Source: Mycolicibacterium poriferae
GTDB lineage: Bacteria; Actinomycetota; Actinomycetes; Mycobacteriales; Mycobacteriaceae
NCBI RefSeq assembly: GCF_010728325.1
Contig: NZ_AP022570.1
Span: 3,224,001 to 3,288,000 of the forward strand
DNA length: 64,000 nucleotides
Direction: 5' to 3'
How positions within the stretch are numbered: the stretch's first letter is position 1; every line of letters begins with the position of its first letter. Under the pieces are notes generated by a model. That model saw only the letters and a program-made list of their open reading frames with translations. It was not told where the DNA came from and searched no databases. A program made the position numbers and the translations under genes. Positions 46,171-59,580 of the stretch are shown here, piece by piece.

Positions 46171-46552
46171 GATCTGAGCGTAGGACGCTCGGGCCCTGCA
46201 TGTGAACTGCTGCATCGAGGTGATAGCGCCCAGCAATGGGGTTCGAGGTGCGGGATCTCGATGACATCGGCGCCGAGCTGAGCTTGCTGCGTGTGATGCG
46301 GCGGGTGATCAGCGAGTGCGGAGGTGTCCACCGCGGTCGTGGACCGGCTCTTGGATTAGCGCAACGCAAGTATGCGCCCGGCGGCGAACAAACAGTCCTG
46401 AAGTCGTGTCGGAAAGCGGCAGCAAGGTCGGAGACGGAGCTGCCGACTAGAGATTCGAGGGGTAGAGCCATCAGTAGTGGTGCAATGTGATCCGAAGTGA
46501 TCAATGCCGGACTGAGGAGCGTGCTCAAGGCCAGCCCGAGCGCGTACGCCAC
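46160..46552 (-). pseudogene. remnant of a third small membrane protein (C)
   Basis: The frame reads VAYALGLALSTLLSPALITS then DHIAPLL. This is clearly related to SLGLALSTIVPAGLI of B and SLGLASITLLTPTLI of A. The N-terminal MG...ALPxG part is missing: the homology ends at the direct repeat near 46570. After the helix the sequence diverges and the frame runs on to 46160 without a recognisable domain. Probably a truncated copy, although a GTG at 46552 could still start a 130-residue product. Confidence 0.5.
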
Positions 46553-46575
46553 TAAGAAGCCTGGACCGCCTGCGC

Positions 46576-46674
46576 CTACGAACCACCACCCTTCTGAGAG
46601 CGCGTCGGCTCTGGCATCCTTGAGCCATGACCGAGCCCCACTTCACCGGCAGCGAGGGGAACTCCTACCCACCC
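46576..46674 (+). repeat. imperfect direct repeat, copy 2
   Basis: Begins with the last bases of a DUF222/HNH-type gene (CTACGAACCACCACCCTTCT, GA), although no such gene precedes it here, continues through CGTCGGCTCTGG, and runs into the true start of the TM2 gene (ATG 46627). Matches 43615-43711. Confidence 0.7.
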
Positions 46675-47046
46675 CCGCCGCAACAGCCCGGCTATCCGCC
46701 GCCTGGGCAATATCCGCCGCCGGGCTCCTATCCACCGCCGATGGGGCAGTACCCGTCGGGATACATGGATCCTGCCGCGCCGTACGGCCGGCATCCCGTG
46801 ACCGGCGAACCGTTTTCGGACAAGTCCAAGGTCGTCGCCGGACTGCTCCAGCTGATCGGGTTGTTCGGACTCGTCGGTATCGGCCGCATCTACATGGGCG
46901 ACACCAAACTCGGTGTCATCCAGCTCGTCGTCGGTCTGATCACCTGTGGCCTGGGCGCCGTCATCTGGGGCATCATCGACGCCGTCCTGATCCTCACCGA
47001 CAAGGTCCGCGACCCGCAGGGCCGCCCCTTGCGCGATGGCACCTGA
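46627..47046 (+). CDS. TM2-domain membrane protein
   Basis: A 139-residue protein. The N-terminal third is a proline/glycine/tyrosine-rich repeat (PPPPQQPGYPPPGQYPPPGS). It is followed by the TM2 domain (about 65-130) with two helices: KSKVVAGLLQLIGLFGLVGI, GRIYMGDTKLGVIQ and ITCGLGAVIWGIIDAVLIL. Equivalent in position to Rv1615. Function unknown. The N-terminus overlaps copy 2 of the direct repeat. The 3' end overlaps the next gene by 11 bases. Confidence 0.85.
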   Translation: MTEPHFTGSEGNSYPPPPQQPGYPPPGQYPPPGSYPPPMGQYPSGYMDPAAPYGRHPVTGEPFSDKSKVVAGLLQLIGLFGLVGIGRIYMGDTKLGVIQLVVGLITCGLGAVIWGIIDAVLILTDKVRDPQGRPLRDGT

Positions 47047-47446
47047 CGCACCCACCAGAACCTGGACGCGGCCGCTCGCCGTCGTCGGCGCAGGCGCGGC
47101 GGTGGGCAGCCTCGCCTATATCGGCCTGGGCAATCCGCACAGCCCCGACTTCGTCTTCCCACCCTGCCCTTTCAAGGCGCTGACCGGCTGGAACTGCCCG
47201 GCATGCGGCGGTCTCCGGATGACTCATGACCTGTTGCACGGCGACCTGGCAGCCGCGTTCGTCGACAATGCGTTCGTGCTCATCGGCCTGCCACTGCTGT
47301 TGGCGTGGATGATGCTGCGCCGGTACCGCGGACAATCCGCTGCGAACACCCCGGTCTTCGTGGTCGTCATCGTGGCCGCCGTTGCGTGGACCATCGTGCG
47401 TAATCTGCCCGGATTCCCGCTGGTCCCGACTGTTCTCACCGGGTGA
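47036..47446 (+). CDS. DUF2752 membrane protein
   Basis: A 136-residue protein with about three helices (18-34, 80-95 and 108-122). The DUF2752 signature is CPFKALTGWNCPACGGLRMTHDL, whose cysteines suggest metal or redox chemistry at the membrane face. Function unknown; equivalent to Rv1616 by position. The start overlaps the TM2 gene. Confidence 0.85.
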   Translation: MAPDAPTRTWTRPLAVVGAGAAVGSLAYIGLGNPHSPDFVFPPCPFKALTGWNCPACGGLRMTHDLLHGDLAAAFVDNAFVLIGLPLLLAWMMLRRYRGQSAANTPVFVVVIVAAVAWTIVRNLPGFPLVPTVLTG

Positions 47447-47463
47447 GCGCCGACGTGCGCTGA

Positions 47464-47476
47464 TACACTCGATCGA
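47464..47476 (+). promoter_or_regulatory. predicted gltB promoter -10
   Basis: TACACT (47464-47469) within TGATACACT fits an extended mycobacterial -10. The predicted start near 47476 gives a leader of about 54 nt. A GGAGG occurs at about 47516-47520 before ATG 47530. Confidence 0.4.
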
Positions 47477-47529
47477 CGGGCCGGCGCCGTCCCTGATGTG
47501 TTTCTCAGGACTGCGGAGGTGCGCCCTTC

Positions 47530-52078
<4,549 letters not shown>

Positions 52079-52086
<8 letters not shown>

Positions 52087-53587
52087 TCCGCATGGATTCC
52101 TCGAAGTGCACCGGGTGGAGGCGGCCAAGCGTCCCGTCGACGAACGGGTCGGTGACTGGCGCGAGGTCTACGAGCGTCAGGATCCTCATGAACGCGCCGG
52201 GGAGGTCTCCCAGCAGGCCCGCCGATGCATGGACTGCGGAATTCCGTTCTGCCACTCCGGAACAGCGGGTTGTCCACTGGGCAACCTGATCCCGGAATGG
52301 AACGATCTGGTCCGGCGCGGCAGGTGGGACGCCGCCAGCGACCGCCTGCACGCCACCAACAACTTCCCGGAGTTCACCGGCCGGCTCTGCCCGGCCCCGT
52401 GCGAGGCGGCGTGTGTGCTGTCGATCTCCGAGGAGCACACCGGCGGCAGCGTGACGATCAAGCGGATCGAACAGACGATCGCCGACCAGGCCTGGATGGA
52501 CGGCATCGTCGAGCCGCAACCGGCAGCCATCTCCACCGGCAAGCGGGTGGCCGTCGTCGGGTCGGGACCGGCGGGGCTGGCCGCGGCCCAGCAGCTGACC
52601 CGCGCCGGGCACGACGTGACGGTGTACGAACGTGACGACCGCATCGGGGGACTGATGCGGTACGGCATCCCGGAGTACAAGCTCGAGAAGTCGGTGCTCA
52701 ACCAGCGGCTCGCCCAGATGCGCGCCGAAGGCACCCGCTTCGTCACCGATTGCGAGGTCGGCGTCGACGTCCCCGTGGAGCAGTTGCGGGCCCAGCACGA
52801 CGCCGTCGTACTGGCAGTCGGGGCGTTGCGGGCCCGCGACCACGACGTCGAAGGCCGCGACCTCAACGGGGTGCACCTCGCGATGGAACATCTGGTGCCG
52901 GCGAACAAGGAGTGCGAGGGCGACGGACCCAGCAGCATCTCGGCCGAGGGCAAACACGTCGTCATCATCGGCGGCGGCGACACCGGGGCGGACTGCCTGG
53001 GCACGGCGCACCGGCAGGGTGCCGCCTCGGTCACCCAGCTGGACTACAACCCCGAACCCCCCGAGTACCGCGACGACTCCCGCACCCCGTGGCCGATGTG
53101 GCCGATCGTGCTGCGGACCCGTCTCTCCCCGGCGCACGCCGAGGGTGGCGACCGCCGCTACCAGGTCGCGGTGCAGCGCTTCCTCGGTGACGACGAGGGC
53201 AATCTGCGGGCGCTGGAGATCGCCGAGGTGAAGGTCGAGCGCGACGAAGCGGGACGTCGCCGGATCTCCCCGGTCGGGGACTCGCTGCAGATCCCGTGCG
53301 AGCTGGCGCTGCTGGCGATCGGATTCGAAGGCGTCGAGCGGATGGCTCTGCTCGACGGCCTGGGCATCGAGCTGAACAGGCGCGGCGCGGTGCCGTGCGG
53401 GTCGGACTGGCAGACCGATGCCCCCGGAGTGTTCGTCTGCGGCGATGCGCACCGCGGCGCCTCGCTGATCGTCTGGGCGATCGCGGAGGGGCGCGCCGCC
53501 GCCCACGCGGTGGACACCTACCTGATGGGGGAGTCGGATCTTCCCGCCCCGGTCAGGCCCGGTGCGCTCCCGCTGGCCGTCGTCTGA
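52079..53587 (+). CDS. gltD: glutamate synthase (NADPH), small subunit
   Basis: Supplies electrons from NADPH to GltB through FAD and two 4Fe-4S clusters. The 502 residues have N-terminal cysteines in [20 protein letters not shown] (C50, C53, C58, C65) and [13 protein letters not shown], the FAD motif [17 protein letters not shown], and the NADPH motif [19 protein letters not shown] 52079 is chosen from the overlap with gltB; the longer upstream frame is a gltB shadow. Confidence 0.96.
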
Positions 53588-53600
53588 ATCGATTCGCGAC

Positions 53601-53614
53601 TATGCTCAACGACC
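53601..53614 (+). promoter_or_regulatory. predicted near-leaderless pyk promoter
   Basis: TATGCT (53601-53606) fits TANNNT and ends nine bases before GTG 53615, so the transcript would have at most a two-base leader. Confidence 0.4.
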
Positions 53615-55033
53615 GTGACTAGACGCGGAAAGATCGTCTGTACGCTTGGCCCCGCCACCGCCTCGGACGAAGCGGTCAGAAAGCTCGTCGAGTCCGGAAT
53701 GGACGTCGCCCGGCTCAACTTCAGCCACGGCGACTACCCCGATCATGAAGCGAACTACAAGCGGGTCCGGTCGGCCTCTGACATCACCGGACGCGCCGTG
53801 GGCATCCTCGCTGACCTTCAAGGCCCCAAGATCCGGCTGGGCCGGTTCGCCGACGGTCCCACCTACTGGGCCAACGGCGAGACGGTGCGCATCACCGTGG
53901 AGGACTTCGAAGGCAACCACGACCGGGTGTCGACGACCTACAAGCGCCTCGCCGAGGACGCCAAGCCCGGGGACCGGGTGCTCGTCGACGACGGCAACGT
54001 GAGCCTGGTCGTCGAGCACATCGACGGCAACGACGTGGTCTGCTCCGTGACCGAGGGCGGCAAGGTCAGCAACAACAAGGGCATGTCCCTGCCCGGCATG
54101 AGCGTCTCGGCGCCGGCGCTGTCGGAGAAGGACATCGAGGACCTCGAGTTCGCGCTGCGCCTCGGGGTGGATCTGGTCGCACTGTCGTTCGTGCGCTCGC
54201 CTGCCGATGTCGAGCTCGTCCACGAGATCATGGACCGGGTCGGTCGGCGGGTGCCGGTCATCGCCAAGCTGGAGAAGCCGGAGGCCATCGACAATCTCGA
54301 GGCGATCGTGCTCGCGTTCGACGCGATCATGGTGGCCCGCGGCGACCTGGGGGTGGAGCTTCCGCTCGAGGAGGTGCCGCTGGTGCAGAAGCGGGCCATC
54401 CAGATGGCCCGCGAGAACGCCAAGCCCGTGATCGTGGCCACCCAGATGCTGGAGTCGATGATCGACAACTCCCGCCCGACCCGCGCCGAGGCGTCCGACG
54501 TCGCGAACGCCGTGCTCGACGGTGCCGACGCGGTGATGCTCTCGGGCGAGACATCGGTGGGCAAGTACCCGTTCGAGACGGTCCGGACGATGGCCCGCAT
54601 CGTCTGCGCGGTCGAGGAGAACTCGGTGGCCGCGCCGCCGCTGACGCATGTCCCGCGCACCAAGCGCGGCGTGATCTCCTACGCAGCCCGTGACATCGGG
54701 GAGCGCCTGGACGCCAAGGCGCTGGTGGCGTTCACCCAGTCGGGTGACACGGTGCGCCGGCTGGCCCGGCTGCACACCCCGCTTCCGGTGCTGGCGTTCA
54801 CCGCGCTACCCGAGGTGCGCAGCCAGTTGGCGCTGACCTGGGGGACGGAGACGTTCATCGTTCCGCACATCGAGACGACCGACGGAATGATCCGGCAGGT
54901 CGACCGGTCGATGCTGGAGATGGGCCGCTACAAGCGCGGCGATCTGGTGGTCATCGTCGCGGGTGCTCCACCGGGCACAGTAGGCTCCACGAATCTGATC
55001 CACGTCCACCGCATCGGGGAGGACGACGTTTAG
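53615..55033 (+). CDS. pyk: pyruvate kinase
   Basis: Glycolytic enzyme that makes pyruvate and ATP from phosphoenolpyruvate. The 472 residues show KIVCTLGPATASDEAVRKLV, DVARLNFSHGD, LADLQGPKIRLG, a B domain (about 70-165), the catalytic-lysine block VIAKLEKPEAIDN, MVARGDLGVELPLEEVP and MLSGETSVGKYP, and the C-terminal regulatory domain. Named pykA in M. tuberculosis. GTG 53615 lies directly behind its -10; no Shine-Dalgarno sequence is seen. Confidence 0.96.
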   Translation: MTRRGKIVCTLGPATASDEAVRKLVESGMDVARLNFSHGDYPDHEANYKRVRSASDITGRAVGILADLQGPKIRLGRFADGPTYWANGETVRITVEDFEGNHDRVSTTYKRLAEDAKPGDRVLVDDGNVSLVVEHIDGNDVVCSVTEGGKVSNNKGMSLPGMSVSAPALSEKDIEDLEFALRLGVDLVALSFVRSPADVELVHEIMDRVGRRVPVIAKLEKPEAIDNLEAIVLAFDAIMVARGDLGVELPLEEVPLVQKRAIQMARENAKPVIVATQMLESMIDNSRPTRAEASDVANAVLDGADAVMLSGETSVGKYPFETVRTMARIVCAVEENSVAAPPLTHVPRTKRGVISYAARDIGERLDAKALVAFTQSGDTVRRLARLHTPLPVLAFTALPEVRSQLALTWGTETFIVPHIETTDGMIRQVDRSMLEMGRYKRGDLVVIVAGAPPGTVGSTNLIHVHRIGEDDV

Positions 55034-55052
55034 GGAAGGAAGGACTGCGCCA

Positions 55053-55922
55053 GTGTCGTCAAAGGCCGACTTCGACGAGTTGCTGGCGATCCTCGATCTC
55101 GAACAGCGTGACGAGAACACCTTCGTCGGTGTTCACCCGAGCAAGAACCCGATACGGACGTTCGGCGGCCAGATGATGGCGCAGGCGTTCGTGGCCGCGG
55201 GCCGCACCCTGAAGCATGCGGTGCCGCCGAGCGCCATGTCGGTGCACTTCATCGCCGGTGGCGACCCGGACATCGACCTGGAGTTCCATGTGGCGCGGTT
55301 GCGCGATGAGCGCCGCTTCGCCAACCGGCGGGTCGATGTCATGCAGAAGGGTCAGCTGATCACCACTGCCATGGTGTCCTACCTGGCCGGTGGCCGCGGA
55401 CTCGAGCACGCGGTGCCGGCGCCCGAACTCGGCGACCCCGCGCAGGTGGCGCCGCTGGATGAGCTGTTGCGCGGCTACGAGCATGTGGTGCCACATTTCG
55501 CGAATGCGTTGCATCCGATCGAATGGCGCTACACCAACGACCCGGCCTGGGTCATGCGTGACAAGGGCGAGCGTCTCGAGCACAACCGGGTCTGGATGAA
55601 GGCGCACGGCGCGATGCCCGACGACCCGGTGCTGCACGCCGCGGCGCTGGTGTATTCGTCGGACACCACCGTGCTGGACTCGATCATCACCACTCACGGG
55701 TTGTCGTGGGGGCACGACCGGATCTTCGCGGTCACCGCCAACCACACCGTCTGGTTCCACCGCCCGGTGCGTTTCGACGACTGGGTGTTGTACTCGACGA
55801 ACTCGCCGGTGGCCGCCGACTCCCGCGGCCTGGGCACCGGCCATTTCTTCGACCGCTCCGGTCAGTTGCTGGCCACCGTGGTGCAAGAGGGGATCGTGAA
55901 GTACTTCCCCGGACGCTCCTAG
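55053..55922 (+). CDS. tesB: acyl-CoA thioesterase II
   Basis: Double-hotdog thioesterase that hydrolyses acyl-CoA, 289 residues. The first hotdog has RTFGGQMMAQAFVAAGRTL and PPSAMSVHFIAGGDPDID. The second has DSIITTHGLSWG, TVWFHRPVRFDDWVLYSTNS and GHFFDRSGQLLATVVQEG, the Asp, Thr/Ser and Gln region of the active site. GTG 55053 follows GGGAAGGAAGG. Downstream of pyk by 19 bases, probably co-transcribed; the stop overlaps the convergent DUF4190 gene. Confidence 0.92.
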   Translation: MSSKADFDELLAILDLEQRDENTFVGVHPSKNPIRTFGGQMMAQAFVAAGRTLKHAVPPSAMSVHFIAGGDPDIDLEFHVARLRDERRFANRRVDVMQKGQLITTAMVSYLAGGRGLEHAVPAPELGDPAQVAPLDELLRGYEHVVPHFANALHPIEWRYTNDPAWVMRDKGERLEHNRVWMKAHGAMPDDPVLHAAALVYSSDTTVLDSIITTHGLSWGHDRIFAVTANHTVWFHRPVRFDDWVLYSTNSPVAADSRGLGTGHFFDRSGQLLATVVQEGIVKYFPGRS

Positions 55923-56428
55923 GGCGTCGGGGTCACCGTCACGGAGAACTGGTCTTCGACGCGCCGGGTGAACTCCTCAGCGCACTCCTGGACGGCCGCT
56001 TGGTCGGAGCCGGCGCGGGTGACGCAGTCGATGTAGTCGGTGCCACCGACGGAGTCGAACAGGCCGATGTAGATCGGGATGAACACCAGTCCGGCGATTA
56101 TCGCGACGAATCCGAGCGCGATTCCGGCGATCGCCACCCCGCCGTTGTCGGCTTCGCCGCGCTTGACCCGGCCGCGGCCCAGGAAGCCGAGGATGACGGC
56201 GACCACGCCGAGGACGATGCCGCCGGCCACCGACCAGCACAGCAGCAACCCGATGATCGCCAGGATCAGTGCCGCGAGGCCGAGGCCGTTCTTGGGCTCG
56301 GACTGCGGCGGCCCCGCGTAACCGGAATAGCCGGGATAACCGGGATACCCGCCGTACGGCTGCTGTGGTGGCGGTGGGTAGCCGCCCGGATACGCACCGT
56401 ACTGGGGCGGTTGCGGCGGTTCGCTCAT
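55919..56428 (-). CDS. DUF4190-type membrane protein with proline-rich N-terminus
   Basis: A 169-residue protein. The N-terminal 55 residues are Pro/Gly/Tyr-rich (PPPPQQPYGGYPGYPGYSGY). Two helices follow (LGLAALILAIIGLLLCWSVA and about 105-130), the DUF4190 pattern, then a small soluble domain with two cysteines (IDCVTRAG and QECAEEF). ATG 56428 is chosen by context; a 17-codon frame extension has no support. It follows cydC by 10 bases and may be the last gene of the cyd operon. Function unknown. Confidence 0.7.
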   Translation of the reverse strand: MSEPPQPPQYGAYPGGYPPPPQQPYGGYPGYPGYSGYAGPPQSEPKNGLGLAALILAIIGLLLCWSVAGGIVLGVVAVILGFLGRGRVKRGEADNGGVAIAGIALGFVAIIAGLVFIPIYIGLFDSVGGTDYIDCVTRAGSDQAAVQECAEEFTRRVEDQFSVTVTPTP

Positions 56429-56438
56429 GACGGTGAGA

Positions 56439-57983
56439 CTACCTCTCCGGTGCCAGGTCGACGGTCTGACAGCCGACATCTTTGCCCAGGTGATGGGTGG
56501 CGACGACCACGGTCCGGTCGGGCCCGAAGAGGGCGCCCGGGGTGAGCAGATCGACGAGGATCTGTTCGGCGTCCGAGGAGTCCAGGTGTTCGGTCGGTTC
56601 GTCGAGCAGCACCGCGGGCGCCGTCGTGATCAGCGCCCGCGCGAGCAGCAGCCTGCGCCGCTGTCCCGCGGACACCGCCGAGGCGCCGCCGACGAGCACG
56701 GTGTCCAGGCCGTCGGGTAACCCGTCCAGCCACGGCCCGAGCCCGCTGCGGACCAGCGCGTCGCGCAGTTCGGTGTCGGTGGCGTCGCCGCGGGCGACGA
56801 GCAGATTGTCCCGGATCGTGGTGGCGAACAGGTGGGCGTCCTCGGCGAAGAACACCCCCTGCGCCGGGCCGGAGCCGGGCAGCAGGCCCGCAGTGCGCAT
56901 CAGCAGTGTGGTCTTGCCGCTTCCGCTGGGCCCGACGACCGCGACCCGCGCGCCCGGGGAGAGGTCGAGGGCGGCCGACGCCGGTCGTCGCTCGTCCTCG
57001 GCGTCGGGGTCGGTGAGTGCACCCAGGCGCAGCGCGGCGATACGCGCCCGCATCAGCGCGACCGCCGCGCCGGGCAGCGCCGCGGTGGCTTCGAACGCCG
57101 ACAACGGCACCAGCATCAGGATCGCCAGCGTCGTCGGGGCGACCACGTCGGAGAGCGCGACGCCGGCCAGCACCGCGCCCAGCACGCTGACCCCGATGGC
57201 GGCGGTCGGCATCGCAGCGGCGACGGCGGCGGGTGCGGCCGCGTGGTCCACGGCGCGTCCCCAGCGGCGCTGTTCATGTCCGGCTGCTGAGATGACCTCA
57301 TCGAGGCGACCACTGACCCGAAGCTCGGCTGCGTGCTCGAGCGCGAGCATCGCCGCGGTGTCCCGTTGTGTGTGGTGCTCGACCGCCACCTGTTCGGCGG
57401 CCCACGCCGCCCGCGCCGACAGCGCGGGGGCGATGACGCCTGCGACCAGCATGGACGCCGCCAGCACCGCCGCGGCGGGTACGGAGATCAGCGCGATGAG
57501 CATGACCGCGGCGCTGCTGAGCACCGCGGCCACGCCGATGGGGACCACGGCGCGCACCACCACGTCGGACAACTCGTCGACGCTGGCGCCGATGCGCGCG
57601 ACGAGGTCCCCGCTGTGGCGGCGCATGACCGCGTCGATCGGGCCGGTGGCCAGCCGGGTGTAGAGCTGCTCGCGGGCGTTGCCCGCGGCGCGCAGCGCAG
57701 TGTCGTGGGACGCCAGCCGTTCGCAGTACCCGAGCACCCCCCGGGAGATGCCCAGGGCCCGCACCGCGACGACTGCCACAGTCAGCTGCAGCACCGGTGG
57801 CATCTGCCAGGCGCGGGTGATCAGCCACGCCGACACCGCCGCCAGCGCGAGCGCGCTGCCCAGCGACAACGCCCCGAACGCGATGGCCATTGCCACACGG
57901 GGGAGCCGTGGCCGCAGCAACGACAGGGTCAGACGCACCGGGGAGGTCAGCCGCAGCGCTTCAGTGTGGGACACCGACACCAC
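56439..57983 (-). CDS. cydC: heterodimeric ABC transporter CydC subunit
   Basis: About 514 residues: six-helix exporter domain (about 1-300) and an ATPase with Walker A VVGPSGSGKTTLL, signature VSAGQRRRLLLAR and Walker B APAVLLDEPTEHLD. With CydD it exports glutathione/cysteine-type thiols or haem-related compounds needed to assemble cytochrome bd. Several GTG codons (57983, 57980, 57974) lie in the overlap with cydD; 57983 is used here without strong reason. Third ABC-linked gene of the leftward operon. Confidence 0.88.
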   Translation of the reverse strand: MVSVSHTEALRLTSPVRLTLSLLRPRLPRVAMAIAFGALSLGSALALAAVSAWLITRAWQMPPVLQLTVAVVAVRALGISRGVLGYCERLASHDTALRAAGNAREQLYTRLATGPIDAVMRRHSGDLVARIGASVDELSDVVVRAVVPIGVAAVLSSAAVMLIALISVPAAAVLAASMLVAGVIAPALSARAAWAAEQVAVEHHTQRDTAAMLALEHAAELRVSGRLDEVISAAGHEQRRWGRAVDHAAAPAAVAAAMPTAAIGVSVLGAVLAGVALSDVVAPTTLAILMLVPLSAFEATAALPGAAVALMRARIAALRLGALTDPDAEDERRPASAALDLSPGARVAVVGPSGSGKTTLLMRTAGLLPGSGPAQGVFFAEDAHLFATTIRDNLLVARGDATDTELRDALVRSGLGPWLDGLPDGLDTVLVGGASAVSAGQRRRLLLARALITTAPAVLLDEPTEHLDSSDAEQILVDLLTPGALFGPDRTVVVATHHLGKDVGCQTVDLAPER

Positions 57984-59580
57984 CCATGTCGACGACCTGC
58001 GAGCCGATCGCCAGGACCGGTTCGCGGTGCCCGACGACGAGCACCGTCGCACCGCGTTCGGCGCGCTCGGCGATGGCGTGCAGCACCCGGGCCTCGGTCG
58101 GGCCGTCCAGGTGCGCGGTGGGTTCGTCGAACAGCAGCACCGGCGCGGGGGAGCCGAGCACGCGGGCCAGCCCCAGACGTTGACGTTGACCCAGCGACAA
58201 TCCCACCCCGCCGCGTCCGATGCGCGTTTGCAACCCGTGCGGCAGACCGGCCAGCACCTCGTCGAAACACGCTGCCCGACAGGCGGCGTCGAGGTCGGGC
58301 ACCGGACCGAACAACTCCAGGTTCTCGCCGACGGTGCCGGGCACCAGCACCGGACGTTGCGCCAGCCACGCCAGCCGGGTCCACCACTGCCGCACGTCGA
58401 GGTCCTCGATGTCGGTGCCGTTGATCCGGATCCGTCCGGCCGGCGTGGGGCCCAGCCCCAGGATCGCCTGCAGCAGCGTGGACTTGCCGATGCCGTTGGG
58501 GCCGGTGAGCACCGTGACCCGCCCGGGCGTGACCGTCATCGCCGGTGCGTCGACCTCGATGGTCACTGCGTCGCCGGTGACGGGTGCGCGGCCGGTCCCG
58601 GACGCCGGCGCGGTGTCGATGAGGTCGAATGCGGCCTGCACCGCGGTCTTTCCGTCCTGGGCGGAGTGGAACGCCGCACCGACCCGGCGCAACGGCCAGA
58701 ACACCTCGGGCGCCAGCAGCAGCGCCGTCAGGCCCGCGGTCAACGTCATCTCGCCGTACACCAGTCGCATCCCGACGCTGACGGCGACCAGCGCCACCCC
58801 GAGGGTGGCCAGCACCTCGAGCACGAGCGCCGACAGGAACGCGATGCGCATGGTGGCCATGGCCGAGCGCCGTTGTGCGGCGTTCAGTTCGGCGATGCGG
58901 GCGGTGGATCCGGCGGCGCGTCCCATCGCGCGCAGGGTGGGCAGGCCGGCGACCAGGTCCAGTAGCCGCGACTGCAGAGTCGACATGGCGGTCAGCGCTG
59001 CCGCCGAGCGTTCGGCGGTGGCCAGCCCGATCAGCACCATGAAGAGCGGGATGAGGGGCAGCGCGACGAGTACGACGACCGCCGACTGCCAGTCGAAGAC
59101 GGCGATCACCGCGGCGGTCGCCGGGGTCAGGATCGCCGCGACGAACAGTGCGGGCAGGTAGGTGGTGAAGTACACCCGCAATCCGTCGAGTCCACGTGTC
59201 ACGACGATCGCGGCGTCGTCGCGACGGCGGGACAGTTCCCGGGGCGGCATCGCGGTCGCGGCGGTCAGGACCTGCTCGGCGAGGTCGGCGATCACCGCGC
59301 TGGCGCCGCGTTGCGCCAGCTTCCCCTGCTGCCACACGGCCAGCGCACGCAGCACCCACAGGGCTGCCAGCAGCGTGATGGGCGCAGTCAGGACGGCGAG
59401 GTCGCGGGAGGCGGGATCGGTGATGACGCGGGCGACGATCCCGGCGAGGACGATCGCCGAGGCGATGGTGGTCGCCGCGATCAGCACACCGCACGCCGTG
59501 GTGGCGACCAGGAATCGGCGCATCGCCGCCGAGGCCCGCCACAGCCGCGGGTCTATCGGGGCGCGCGAGGTGTCTGTCAG
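57961..59580 (-). CDS. cydD: heterodimeric ABC transporter CydD subunit
   Basis: About 539 residues: exporter membrane domain then ATPase with Walker A VLTGPNGIGKSTLLQ, signature LSLGQRQRLGLAR and Walker B APVLLFDEPTAHLDG. Forms the CydDC exporter required for cytochrome bd. Start is uncertain: conserved sequence (IDPRLWRASAAMRRFL) begins upstream of ATG 59523, yet the only start-like codon in reach is CTG 59580, which overlaps the cydB stop as CTGA in the way GTGA junctions do elsewhere here. The frame is open far upstream through cydB, which is a shadow. Confidence 0.88.
   Translation of the reverse strand: MTDTSRAPIDPRLWRASAAMRRFLVATTACGVLIAATTIASAIVLAGIVARVITDPASRDLAVLTAPITLLAALWVLRALAVWQQGKLAQRGASAVIADLAEQVLTAATAMPPRELSRRRDDAAIVVTRGLDGLRVYFTTYLPALFVAAILTPATAAVIAVFDWQSAVVVLVALPLIPLFMVLIGLATAERSAAALTAMSTLQSRLLDLVAGLPTLRAMGRAAGSTARIAELNAAQRRSAMATMRIAFLSALVLEVLATLGVALVAVSVGMRLVYGEMTLTAGLTALLLAPEVFWPLRRVGAAFHSAQDGKTAVQAAFDLIDTAPASGTGRAPVTGDAVTIEVDAPAMTVTPGRVTVLTGPNGIGKSTLLQAILGLGPTPAGRIRINGTDIEDLDVRQWWTRLAWLAQRPVLVPGTVGENLELFGPVPDLDAACRAACFDEVLAGLPHGLQTRIGRGGVGLSLGQRQRLGLARVLGSPAPVLLFDEPTAHLDGPTEARVLHAIAERAERGATVLVVGHREPVLAIGSQVVDMGGVGVPH

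Noticed and set aside
40718..46626. A prophage or integrative element
   Set aside because: No integrase, capsid, portal or conjugation genes and no tRNA site; only IS elements, an HNH-family gene and small membrane proteins are present.
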